Shown one piece after another: positions 44,985-52,755 of a stretch of DNA of 54,236 bases. Source of the stretch: Agromyces sp. NDB4Y10. Its GTDB lineage: Bacteria; Actinomycetota; Actinomycetes; Actinomycetales; Microbacteriaceae. The stretch spans positions 1 to 54,236 of the forward strand of contig NZ_LQGY01000001.1 in assembly GCF_001620055.1 (NCBI RefSeq). Direction: 5' to 3'. Each line of letters opens with the position of its first letter. The stretch's first letter is position 1. The translations under genes and the position numbers were made by a program. Below the pieces are notes generated by a model. The model was not told where the DNA came from, did no database searches, and saw nothing but the letters and a program-made list of their open reading frames with translations.

Positions 44985-45677
44985 TCACCGTGCGGAGCTC
45001 CCCTCCGCGACCTCCGCCGCGGCGGCGAGGTCGTCGACGAGCCGGGCGAACGCCGCCTCGCGCGCCGGGCGCTCCCGCAGCCGGAGGACGGCCGACGGAT
45101 GTTCCGTGACCACCGTGGGCGCCGGGAGCGGCCGCCCCGAACGATCCTCCTCCAGCACCCGACCCCGCACCTCGCCGATGCGCACCGCCGAGCCGACGAC
45201 CGCGCGCGCCGCCGTCGCCCCGAGGCAGACGACGACGCGGGGCCGTACCACGTCGAACTCCGCCTCGAGCCAGGGACGGCATGCGACGACGTGCGCGACC
45301 GCCGGCTTGGCGTGGATGCGCCGCTTGCCGCGCAGCTCGAATCGGAAGTGCTTGACGGCGTTGGTGAGGTACGCGTCGCCGCGCGGGATGCCCGCCGCGT
45401 CGAGCGCCCGGTCGAGCAGGCGACCCGCGGGCCCGACGAAGGGCTCGCCCTCGAGGTCCTCCCGGTCGCCGGGCTGCTCCCCCACGAGCATCAGGCGGGC
45501 ACCCGCCCCACCGGACGAGAACACCACCTGCGTGGCGTCGCGGTAGAGCTCGCAGCCGCGGCATCCGGGAGCGGCCGACCGGAGCGCGTCGAGATCGGCC
45601 GCGGCGGGCACCCACGCCTCGGCGCCGGGACGATCGTCCTCGGCTCCGGCGTCCGGGCGCTCCTCGGCGGGGGTCAT
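44985..45677 (-). CDS. udgX: UdgX-family uracil-DNA glycosylase
   Basis: 230 residues, uracil-DNA glycosylase superfamily. N-terminal Fe-S Cys residues are visible as CRGC (about 39-42), with others later. The active-site GEQPGDREDLEGEPFVGPAG (about 64-83) is the family motif A, and KRRIH in RGKRRIHAKPAVAH is the UdgX-specific insert. In characterised UdgX this loop carries the His that becomes covalently joined to the abasic site. TEHPSAVLR forms motif B. It removes uracil from single- and double-stranded DNA. Confidence 0.9.
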   Translation of the reverse strand: MTPAEERPDAGAEDDRPGAEAWVPAAADLDALRSAAPGCRGCELYRDATQVVFSSGGAGARLMLVGEQPGDREDLEGEPFVGPAGRLLDRALDAAGIPRGDAYLTNAVKHFRFELRGKRRIHAKPAVAHVVACRPWLEAEFDVVRPRVVVCLGATAARAVVGSAVRIGEVRGRVLEEDRSGRPLPAPTVVTEHPSAVLRLRERPAREAAFARLVDDLAAAAEVAEGSSAR

Positions 45678-45766
45678 GCGGGCGAGGCTACGACCCGCAC
45701 CCCCGGCGCCCCATCCCGTTGCCCGGGCGCGTGCCGCATGCTACGGCCACGGATCCCGGAAACGGC

Positions 45767-45802
45767 GAACGCCGGGCGGACGATGAGTCCGGCCCGGCGT
45801 TC
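45767..45802 (-). terminator. Hairpin downstream of the cold-shock gene
   Basis: GAACGCCGGGC pairs with GCCCGGCGTTC (11 bp), continuing for 4 bp past a single bulged G, with a loop of about 5 nt. It lies 30 bp past the csp stop in the leftward direction. Confidence 0.75.
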
Positions 45803-45831
45803 GGGTGCGACGCGCGATGCGCGTCGTGCGC

Positions 45832-46035
45832 TCAGATCGCGCGGATGTTCTCGGCCTGCGGGCCCTTCTGACCCTGGACGACCTCGAACTCCACGTTCTG
45901 GCCCTCGTCGAGCGAGCGGTAGCCGCTGCCCGTGATGGCGCTGAAGTGCGCGAAGACGTCGGCGCTGCCGTCGGAGGGGGCGATGAAGCCGAAGCCCTTC
46001 TCGGCGTTGAACCACTTGACGGTTCCGGTTGCCAT
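45832..46035 (-). CDS. Cold-shock domain protein (CspA family)
   Basis: 67 residues, a complete cold-shock domain. [23 protein letters not shown] carries the RNP1 motif KGFGFI, and DVFAHFSAI carries RNP2. It binds single-stranded RNA and DNA as a chaperone and transcription antiterminator. AAGGGAA lies about 11 nt before the ATG. A perfect 21-nt palindrome in the leader (46060-46080) is close to the ribosome binding site, so temperature-dependent control is possible. The gene is separated from the divergent TSUP gene by 322 bp. Confidence 0.96.
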   Translation of the reverse strand: MATGTVKWFNAEKGFGFIAPSDGSADVFAHFSAITGSGYRSLDEGQNVEFEVVQGQKGPQAENIRAI

Positions 46036-46357
46036 GCTGTGTATTCCCTTGCTTCGAACCGGGCCGAACGGTTCGGCCCGTCACGTTCGGCCAGACGGCC
46101 GTCCGCAGTCCCCCGACGGATGTCGGTGGACGATGTCCGAGGGTGCTGCGCCGTTACGGCGGCGATCCCTCGGTCTCGGGTCATGCCTGCGGATCGTGCC
46201 GCCTCCGGGCAATCAGTCGTGACACGGGCGGGCGCCCGCAAGTTGGAGGAACCTTCAGGCTATCCCATCCTTCCTGTGCGTCCGCAATACGTTTGCGTAA
46301 CGTCTCGCGGGGACCGCTCCCCATGGCCGCGCGCGGGCGCGTGGATACAGTGGACGG
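46036..46357. other. Long divergent intergenic region with csp leader
   Basis: 322 bp without a supported gene. It holds CGGGCCGAAC-G-GTTCGGCCCG (46060-46080), a 10-bp-arm palindrome 24 bp from the csp start. A plausible minus-strand -10 (TAGCCT, about 46260) has a TTGCGG -35 at a long 19-bp spacing and would give a csp leader of about 215 nt. TACAGT (46346-46351) serves the rightward gene. Confidence 0.6.
46346..46351 (+). promoter_or_regulatory. -10 box of a leaderless promoter (TSUP gene)
   Basis: TACAGT ends 6 bp before the ATG at 46358 with no Shine-Dalgarno sequence, the same spacing as mdh and several other genes in the window. Confidence 0.55.
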
Positions 46358-47176
46358 ATGCCCGACCAGCCAGCCGATCCCGTCGTATCCGCGCCGCGAC
46401 CGGCGTCGCCGCTGCGGCTCATCGCGGTCGGGGTGGTGGGCGGCCTGCTCTCCGGCGCGTTCGGCGTGGGCGGCGGGATCATCATGGTCCCCCTGCTCAT
46501 CGTCCTCGCGGGATTCGACCAGCGCCGGGCCGCCGCGACCTCGCTCGCGGCCATCGTGCCGACCGCGATCGTCGGCTCGATCGCCTACTTCGCCAACGGC
46601 GAGGTCGATCTCGCCGCGGCGGGCCTCGTGGCCGTGGGCGGCATCGGCGGATCCTGGATCGGCGCCCACCTGCTCCGGCGGCTGCCGATCGGGTGGCTGC
46701 GATGGGGCTTCATCGTCCTGCTGCTCGTCGTGGCGGTGCGCCTCGTGATCGTGCCGCCGGACCGGACCGCGGACCCGGCCGAACTCGACCTCGGCATCGG
46801 CATCGCCTACGTGGGGCTCGGGTTCGTGATGGGCATCGCGGCCGGCCTGTTCGGCATCGGCGGCGGGCTCATCATGGTGCCCGCGTTCATCACGCTGTTC
46901 GGCATGGGCGACCTCCTGGCGAAGGGCACCTCGCTCGCGGCCATGATCCCCACGTCGATCTCGGGCAGCATCGCCAACATCCGCGGCCGGATGCTCGTCG
47001 CGCGCGACGGCCTCATCGTCGGCGCCGCCGCGACGCTCGCCGCGATCCCCGGGGTCGCCCTCGCGTTCCTCCTGCCGCCGACGGTCGCGGCGTGGCTGTT
47101 CGCCGCGCTGCTCGTCGCGGCATCCGTGCAGCTCGCCGTCCGCGCCATCCGTGCGGGGCGTTCGGAACGCTCGTGA
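46358..47176 (+). CDS. TSUP-family (TauE/SafE) sulfite/anion exporter
   Basis: 272 residues with about eight helices in two repeats. Each half begins with a conserved GAFGVGGGIIMVPLLI / GLFGIGGGLIMVPAFI segment (about 29-44 and 165-180), followed by TSLAAIVPTAIVGSIA / TSLAAMIPTSISGSIA. This twofold repeat is the hallmark of the family, which exports sulfite, sulfonates or related anions. Its stop overlaps the downstream GTG (GTGA), so it is coupled to a DUF2510 protein. Confidence 0.93.
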   Translation: MPDQPADPVVSAPRPASPLRLIAVGVVGGLLSGAFGVGGGIIMVPLLIVLAGFDQRRAAATSLAAIVPTAIVGSIAYFANGEVDLAAAGLVAVGGIGGSWIGAHLLRRLPIGWLRWGFIVLLLVVAVRLVIVPPDRTADPAELDLGIGIAYVGLGFVMGIAAGLFGIGGGLIMVPAFITLFGMGDLLAKGTSLAAMIPTSISGSIANIRGRMLVARDGLIVGAAATLAAIPGVALAFLLPPTVAAWLFAALLVAASVQLAVRAIRAGRSERS

Positions 47177-47535
47177 CTCCGGGCGACCGGGCCGCCGGCT
47201 GGCACCCCGATGAGACGGATGCCGCGCTCCTGCGCTACTGGGACGGCTCCGGGTGGACGCCGCACACCGCGCGCGCGGGCGCCGTGCGGGTCGCTGTCCC
47301 CGGCGACGTCGCCGCGGCATCCGCTGCCCCGAGCCGGCCGGAGCCGGCGCTGCACCGCACGATCCGCCTCGCGGAGGCCGTGGCCGACCACACCACGATC
47401 CCGACGCCGCCCGCCGCGCGCCCGGTCGACGACGGTCGCGGCACGGTGCGCGTCGCGAGTCCGGCGGGCACCGTCACCGCGGCGGCGGCGCTCGTCATCG
47501 CCTGCGCCGCCCTCGCGATCGCCCTGATCGGCTGA
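47173..47535 (+). CDS. DUF2510-domain membrane protein
   Basis: 120 residues. The short N-terminal DUF2510 motif GWHPDETDAALLRYWDGSGWTPHT (about 9-32) is split by a Pro/Ala-rich region from a C-terminal hydrophobic helix (about 100-119, VTAAAALVIACAALAIALIG). The DUF2510 module is widespread in actinobacterial membrane proteins; its role is unknown. GTG at 47173 overlaps the stop of the exporter gene. Confidence 0.82.
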   Translation: MTPGDRAAGWHPDETDAALLRYWDGSGWTPHTARAGAVRVAVPGDVAAASAAPSRPEPALHRTIRLAEAVADHTTIPTPPAARPVDDGRGTVRVASPAGTVTAAAALVIACAALAIALIG

Positions 47536-47555
47536 CCGGCTCGGCGGCGTCAGCC
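47530..47555. terminator. Hairpin spanning two convergent stop codons
   Basis: GGCTGAC (47530-47536) pairs with GTCAGCC (47549-47555), an exact 7-bp stem. It includes the TGA of the DUF2510 gene and the stop of the leftward gene at 47550. Confidence 0.6.
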
Positions 47556-48950
47556 GCACCAGTCGCTGCGACCGCCCGCGAGGCTCAGCACGATGCGGCC
47601 GGTGTCGACCTCCACGAGGGTCGTGATCGTGTCGGCCACCCACGGCTCGTCCTCGTAGCCGTCGTTCGGCGCGCCCACCGCGCCCGTCTCGACGGCGACG
47701 AGGGTGCCACCGGGGGCGAGGCAGTGGTCGAGCACGGCGGAGCCCTCCGCCGGCGCGAACACGACCGAGGTGCCGTCGGCGTCCGCCCGGGCGACGAGGG
47801 AGGCCTGGCCCCCGTCGGAGCCGTCGAAGATGAGCACGTTGAGCAGGTGCGCACCCGCGAGGTCGAGCGACGTCACCCGGCCCGGGTACGCCCCGTCGGG
47901 CAGGTCCGCCGGGGGCAGCTCGAGGGTCGAGGTCTCCCCGGTCGCGAGGTCGATCGTGGCGCCGCGATCGGGATCCGCGACGACCACCGTGCTGGTGCCC
48001 GGGAGGATGCCGCGCAACTCGGTGTGCGAGCCGAGCGGTGTCGACGGGCGCACGCCGGCCGCGTCGACCAGGAACATCGCGCCGTCGCGGTCGCGCACGA
48101 CGAGCGACGAGGTCCCGGGAACGAACGCGTAGTCGTCCACCGACATGGGCGACCCGTCGAGTCCGAGCACGGGTTGCGGCGTCGCCGTCACCCCGTCGGC
48201 GACGTCGAGCACGTGCAGCGTCGCGAATCCGCCGGCGCCGTCCTGGACGAACCCGAGCAGCGGGCGGGTGGTCGAGGCCTGCAGGTTGCGCACGTCGCCG
48301 GACTGCGGAAGCGCCAGGCTCGCCGGCGGGCCCTCCTGGCCGGCGGCGGCGATCCGGAGCGCGTTCGCGCCGTCGTCGAGGAGCTCGATCGCCGCGATGA
48401 CGTCGCCGGCGTGGGCGAAGGACTCGATCCGCGGTGCGGCGAGCACGACCTCGGGCTCACCGCCGCCGGTCGCGACGCGGACCACCGTGTCGTCGCCGTC
48501 GGCGCGGCGCTGCAGCACGTGGAGCACCTCGTCCGCGGTGCGGAACTCGTGCCGCAGCGCCGACTCCGGTCCGCCGCCGACGGCGCGCACCCCGGCCACC
48601 TCGACGACGTAGTCCTGCGAGGGGCGCAGCGGCGCGGCGAACGCGACGCGCACCGTCCGATCGTCGACCGAGACCGTGGCATCCGTCGCCGGGTCGACCC
48701 GCACCGCGCTCGCGTCGAGGTCGGCGACCGGCTGGTTCAGGCGGAACTCGATCGTCGTCCCCGCGAGGCGCGTCGCGTCGCCGAGGCCGGCGACCGTGTC
48801 GAGCACGCGCGGCCCGCGGAGGGCGTTCGCCGCGCCCAGGCCGACGACGAGCACCGCGAGCACCGCGACGATGGCGAGCACGAGCCGCGTGAAGCGCGCC
48901 GACGCGGGCGGCGACTCGGCAGCGCCGGCGACGGGCGACTCAGAAGACAT
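47550..48950 (-). CDS. Membrane-anchored beta-rich protein of unknown function (466 aa)
   Basis: One N-terminal membrane helix (about 22-44) anchors a large extracytoplasmic part. Residues ~60-140 look like an SbsA-type Ig-like domain (RLAGTTIEFRLNQPVADLDASAVRVDPATD, ending SALRHEFRT). The remaining ~320 residues show repeated short beta blades (VVRVATGG, HVLDVADG, MFLVDAAGV, TIDLATG), suggesting a beta-propeller. A lone Cys is at the end (SDWCG). I cannot assign a function. It overlaps the TIGR03943 gene by 11 bp and so belongs to that metal-related operon. Confidence 0.8.
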   Translation of the reverse strand: MSSESPVAGAAESPPASARFTRLVLAIVAVLAVLVVGLGAANALRGPRVLDTVAGLGDATRLAGTTIEFRLNQPVADLDASAVRVDPATDATVSVDDRTVRVAFAAPLRPSQDYVVEVAGVRAVGGGPESALRHEFRTADEVLHVLQRRADGDDTVVRVATGGGEPEVVLAAPRIESFAHAGDVIAAIELLDDGANALRIAAAGQEGPPASLALPQSGDVRNLQASTTRPLLGFVQDGAGGFATLHVLDVADGVTATPQPVLGLDGSPMSVDDYAFVPGTSSLVVRDRDGAMFLVDAAGVRPSTPLGSHTELRGILPGTSTVVVADPDRGATIDLATGETSTLELPPADLPDGAYPGRVTSLDLAGAHLLNVLIFDGSDGGQASLVARADADGTSVVFAPAEGSAVLDHCLAPGGTLVAVETGAVGAPNDGYEDEPWVADTITTLVEVDTGRIVLSLAGGRSDWCG

Positions 48951-49782
48951 ACGGCTGCTCCGGCTGCCCGGTCGGTTCGACCGTCTCGGGGACCAGCACG
49001 GGCGACGGCCCGCCGGCGGGGTCGACGTCGAGCCGGCCCTCCGCGGTGACCCAGTCGTCGGCCGCGAAGCGGTCCTGCCAGCCGGGCAGGTGCACGGGCA
49101 CGCCGACGGGCTGCGCGTCCACCGCGCAGCAGGTGACCGTGAACCGGGCGACGTAGAAGACGTCCTCGTCGTCGGGCGACGGCAGCACGAACCCGGTGAC
49201 GGAGATCGGGTCGGCGAAGTCGGCCGGGTCGGGGTTCTGCCGCAGGATGAGGGCCCAGTCCTTGACCGTGAACGACGAGGTGTCGCCGCCGACGAGGTCG
49301 GGCGCGGCCGAATCTGGGCCGACGGCCGCGGCGTTCAGCTCGCGGTTCTCGGCGGTCGCCGTGGTGAGCGTCGCGGGCGGCAGCACGAGCAGGGCCACGG
49401 CCGTGCCGGCCACGATCGCGATGCCGGCGACCGTGCCGAGGCGACGGCGAGCGGATGCCGCGGGGCCGGCCGCGGCGGCGTCGTGGCCGTGGTGGTCGTG
49501 GTCGTGGCCGTGATGGTCGTCGTGGTCGTGGTCGTGGTCGCCGTGGTCGTGGCCGTCGGAGCCGTCGCCCGCGGCATCCGTCGCCCGCCGTCGCAGCACC
49601 GGGATCACGGCGAACGCGGCCACCACGAAGACCACCGCGATCACGGCCATGATCACCGTGAAGAGGAAGTAGCGCGGGTGGATGTAGAAGCCCAGGCGGT
49701 TCGTCGCGGCGAGCCACAGCGTCGCGACGACGCCGATCGCGGCGAGCAGCACGCCCTGCCAGCGGCGCAGGAACTCACGCAA
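48940..49782 (-). CDS. TIGR03943-family protein with a His-rich loop
   Basis: 280 residues. Two N-terminal helices (about 12-28 and 36-63) are followed by a loop packed with about 15 His and Asp residues (HDHGDHDHDHDDHHGHDHDH, about 78-97), a third helix (about 118-138) and a globular part with a CC pair in RFTVTCCAVDAQPVGVP. The family is regularly found beside a permease, as here, and is linked by context with zinc or other metal homeostasis. It overlaps the upstream permease gene by 8 bp. Confidence 0.9.
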   Translation of the reverse strand: MREFLRRWQGVLLAAIGVVATLWLAATNRLGFYIHPRYFLFTVIMAVIAVVFVVAAFAVIPVLRRRATDAAGDGSDGHDHGDHDHDHDDHHGHDHDHHGHDAAAAGPAASARRRLGTVAGIAIVAGTAVALLVLPPATLTTATAENRELNAAAVGPDSAAPDLVGGDTSSFTVKDWALILRQNPDPADFADPISVTGFVLPSPDDEDVFYVARFTVTCCAVDAQPVGVPVHLPGWQDRFAADDWVTAEGRLDVDPAGGPSPVLVPETVEPTGQPEQPYVF

Positions 49783-50830
49783 ACGCGTTCACCCCCAACC
49801 CGATCGCGGCCGACGCGAGCGCCACCACCGCCGTGACCTGCACGAGCGTGCGGGCCGTGAACGTCGTGCGCATGAGCGCGAGCATCTTGATGTCGATCAT
49901 CGGACCGAACACGAGGAACGCGATGATCGCGCCCGGCAGGAACGTCGAGCCGAACGCGAGCGCGAAGAACGCGTCGACGTTCGAGCAGATCGAGATGACG
50001 AACGCCAGCAGCATGAGGGCGACGACCGACCACACCGCGTCCTGCCCGACCGCGACGAGCACGTCGCGCGACACCGCGATCTGGATGGCGCCCGCGATCG
50101 CCGAGCCGACCATGAGCGCCGGCAGCATCGCCGAGGTCTCGTCGGCGAACATGCGGACCGCCTGCCGCGCCTTCGCCGGCGCCGCAGCGCGCCCGTGCGC
50201 ACCGCCGTGGGCGGCCTGCTCGTCGGCGGCGTGCGCGCACGTGGCCTGGAAGCCGGGCGTGAGCAGGCGCATCGGATCGGGGTGCCGGCTGAAGATCCAG
50301 CCGATCAGGTTCGCGACGAGGAACCCGCCGATGATGCGCCACGCGAGGATGCCGTCCTCCCAGCCGAACGCCTGGTACGTCACCACGATCGTCACCGGGT
50401 TCAGGATGGGCGCGGCGAGCAGGAAGGTCATCGACTCGCCGACCGACAGGCCGCGGAGCATCAGGCCGCGCGCGAGCGGCACGTTGCCGCACTCGCACAC
50501 GGGAAGCAGCACGCCGAACAGCGAGACGACCGCGCGCCGCAGCCACGGCGTGCGCGGCAGTCGCCGCATCAGGAAGTCGGCCGGCAGGAACAGCTGCACC
50601 GCGATCGAGAGCACGGTGCCGAGGAAGACGAACGGCAGCGACTCGATGACGACGCTGATCGCGAGCGTGATGCCGTCGCGCACGCCGTCGGAGAGCGCCT
50701 CGCCGGTCTCGGCGGGGGCGAACAGGCGCACCGAGAGCAGCAGCAGCACGGCGGCGACGCCCACGCCGAACCCGACGGTGCGTCGGGTCGTGCTGGCGGG
50801 TCGCGCGGGGGCGCTCACGGGGGACGTCAT
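49775..50830 (-). CDS. Permease of the DUF318/ArsP-like (YraQ) family
   Basis: 351 residues, eight or more helices. The family motifs include CECGNVPLARGLMLRGLSVGESMTFLLAAPILNPVTIVVTYQAFG, with a CxCG pair and Pro/Asn in the transport core, and FGPMIDIKMLALM. A His-rich cytosolic loop (CAHAADEQAAHGGAHGR) lies mid-chain. It is associated with TIGR03943 as an exporter of metal or metalloid. TACCCT is 7 bp before the ATG at 50830, suggesting a leaderless promoter for the operon. Confidence 0.9.
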   Translation of the reverse strand: MTSPVSAPARPASTTRRTVGFGVGVAAVLLLLSVRLFAPAETGEALSDGVRDGITLAISVVIESLPFVFLGTVLSIAVQLFLPADFLMRRLPRTPWLRRAVVSLFGVLLPVCECGNVPLARGLMLRGLSVGESMTFLLAAPILNPVTIVVTYQAFGWEDGILAWRIIGGFLVANLIGWIFSRHPDPMRLLTPGFQATCAHAADEQAAHGGAHGRAAAPAKARQAVRMFADETSAMLPALMVGSAIAGAIQIAVSRDVLVAVGQDAVWSVVALMLLAFVISICSNVDAFFALAFGSTFLPGAIIAFLVFGPMIDIKMLALMRTTFTARTLVQVTAVVALASAAIGLGVNAFA

Positions 50831-50884
50831 CCCCTCAAGGGTAGGCAAAGCGCGAAGCGGATGCGCGCAGGGCGCGGGCGGGGC

Positions 50885-51793
50885 TCAGTGCTCGGGGGCG
50901 GTTCCGACGTCGTGCGCGGCGCTCCCCCGGGCGGACCGGCGGTGGGTCGCGGTCACCTCCCAGGTGCGACGCAGCGGCGCGGCGACCTCGTCGTGCAGTC
51001 GCTGCGCGAGGCGGACGAACACGAAGTCGACCATCGCGAGCTGCGCGATGCGGCTCGACATCGCGCCCATGCGGTACGCGCTCTCGCGGGCCTGCGTGGC
51101 GAGCACGTACTGCGCGGCGCGGCCCACGGGCGAGTGCGGCGAGTTCGTGATCGCGACCGTCGTCGCCCCCGCCGCGCCCGCGACCTCGAGGGCCTGGAGG
51201 GTCTCGGCGGTGAGGCCCGTGTGCGACACGGCGATCGCGACATCGCCGGGCCGCCGCAGCGCCGCGGAGACGAGCGCCACGTGCACGTCGACCGAGCACG
51301 CCGCGGAGATGCCGATGCGGGCGAGCTTCTGCTGCAGGTCCTGCGCGGTGAGGCCGGAGGCGCCGAAGCCGTACACGTCGACGTGCCGCGCGCCGGCGAG
51401 CGCGTCGACGACCGCGTCGAGCACCGTCGTGTCGAGCGCGTGCGCGGTCTGCTCGATCGCGAGCACCTCCTGGAACGCGATCTTCGAGATGACGTCGCCG
51501 ACCGGGTCGTCGGGGCTGATGTCGGAGTCGGCGAGCCCGAAGCGATCGCGTTCGGCCTGCTCGCGGCTGAGGGCGCTCGCGACCTCCATGCGGAACTCGC
51601 GGTAGCCCGAGAACCCCAGCGTCTGGCAGAAGCGCGCCACGGTCGACAGCGACGTGCCGCACACGTCGGCGAGTTCGGTGATGGTGAGGTCGACCACGAG
51701 CGTCGGGTCGTCGACGACCGCCTCGGCCACCTTCGCCTCGGCGGAGCTCAGCCGCGGCAGCGCCTGCCGCACCTCGGTCAGCACGTTGGTCAT
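50885..51793 (-). CDS. murR: RpiR/MurR-family transcriptional regulator
   Basis: 302 residues. The N-terminal HTH_6 domain (about 1-77) has LTITELADVCGTSLSTVARFCQTLGFSGYREF. The C-terminal SIS sugar-phosphate isomerase-like domain (about 125-260) contains YGFGASGLTAQDLQQKL and AVSHTGLTAETLQAL, which would bind a phosphorylated amino sugar. In the MurR subgroup the ligand is MurNAc-6-phosphate. Position directly after murQ, 8 bp apart, supports that role. It is the last gene of the operon. Confidence 0.88.
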   Translation of the reverse strand: MTNVLTEVRQALPRLSSAEAKVAEAVVDDPTLVVDLTITELADVCGTSLSTVARFCQTLGFSGYREFRMEVASALSREQAERDRFGLADSDISPDDPVGDVISKIAFQEVLAIEQTAHALDTTVLDAVVDALAGARHVDVYGFGASGLTAQDLQQKLARIGISAACSVDVHVALVSAALRRPGDVAIAVSHTGLTAETLQALEVAGAAGATTVAITNSPHSPVGRAAQYVLATQARESAYRMGAMSSRIAQLAMVDFVFVRLAQRLHDEVAAPLRRTWEVTATHRRSARGSAAHDVGTAPEH

Positions 51794-51801
51794 CGGACTC
51801 C

Positions 51802-52755
51802 TCACCGGGTCTCGTCGATGATGCCGCGCAACGCTGCGCGCAGCACTCCATCCTCGCGGGCGAGTCGCTCGGTCGCGACCTCCGGCGACACCCCCGTCAG
51901 GGTCACCAGGATGGCGGGCTTCACGCGACCGTCGCACGCGGCGAGCGCGGCGGCCGCGGCATCCGCCTCGACCCCGGTCGCCAACCGGACGATGCGCTCG
52001 GCGCGCGCGCGGAGCTTCGCGTTGGTCGCGCGGACGTCGACCATGAGGTTGCCGTGCACCTTGCCGAGGCGCACCATCGCGAGGGTCGAGACGGCGTTCA
52101 GCACGAGCTTCTGGGCGGTGCCGCCCTTGAGCCGGGTCGACCCGGTGACGACTTCGGGGCCGACCACCGTCTCGATCGCGAGCTCCGCGACGCGGGCGAT
52201 CTCCGAGTCGGCGTTGCACGCGAAGCCGATCGTGAGCGCGCCGGCCTCGCGGGCGTGCCGGAGCGCGCCGACGACGTAGGGCGTGCGGCCGGAGGCGGAG
52301 ATGCCGACCACCGCGTCGCGCGAGGAGAGGCCGATCGCGGCGAGGTCGGCGGCACCGGCGCCGGGGTCGTCCTCGGCGTCCTCCACGGAGTGCCGGAGCG
52401 CGCGGTCGCCGCCCGCGATGAGCCCGACGACGAGCGCGGGGTCGGTGCCGAACGTCGGCGGGATCTCGCTCGCGTCGAGCACGCCCATGCGGCCGGCGGT
52501 CCCGGCGCCGACGTAGACGAGGCGGCCGCCGTCGCGGAGCCTCGGCACGATGGCGTCGACGGCGGCGGCGATCTGCGGCGCGGCCGCGCGGACAACGGCG
52601 ACCGCCTCGGCGTTCGCCGCGTCGAGCACGGCGAGCTGCGCGGCCGTGTCGAGCAGGTCGAGCTCGCCGGAGTCGCCGCGGACCGCCTCGGTGGCGAGCT
52701 GCTCGAGCAGGTCGCGCAGGTCGGCGGGCGGCGTGGAGCTGGTGAGGGAGGTCAT
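51802..52755 (-). CDS. murQ: N-acetylmuramic acid 6-phosphate etherase
   Basis: 317 residues. Cleaves the D-lactyl ether of MurNAc-6-phosphate to GlcNAc-6-phosphate and D-lactate in wall recycling. The SIS fold shows VGAGTAGRMGVLDASEIPPTFGTDP near residue 73, GISASGRTPYVVGAL with phosphate-binding Ser residues, and STRLKGGTAQKLVLN with the catalytic Glu nearby. The start overlaps the anmK stop by 4 bp (ATGA), so both are translated together. It is cytosolic. Confidence 0.95.
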   Translation of the reverse strand: MTSLTSSTPPADLRDLLEQLATEAVRGDSGELDLLDTAAQLAVLDAANAEAVAVVRAAAPQIAAAVDAIVPRLRDGGRLVYVGAGTAGRMGVLDASEIPPTFGTDPALVVGLIAGGDRALRHSVEDAEDDPGAGAADLAAIGLSSRDAVVGISASGRTPYVVGALRHAREAGALTIGFACNADSEIARVAELAIETVVGPEVVTGSTRLKGGTAQKLVLNAVSTLAMVRLGKVHGNLMVDVRATNAKLRARAERIVRLATGVEADAAAAALAACDGRVKPAILVTLTGVSPEVATERLAREDGVLRAALRGIIDETR

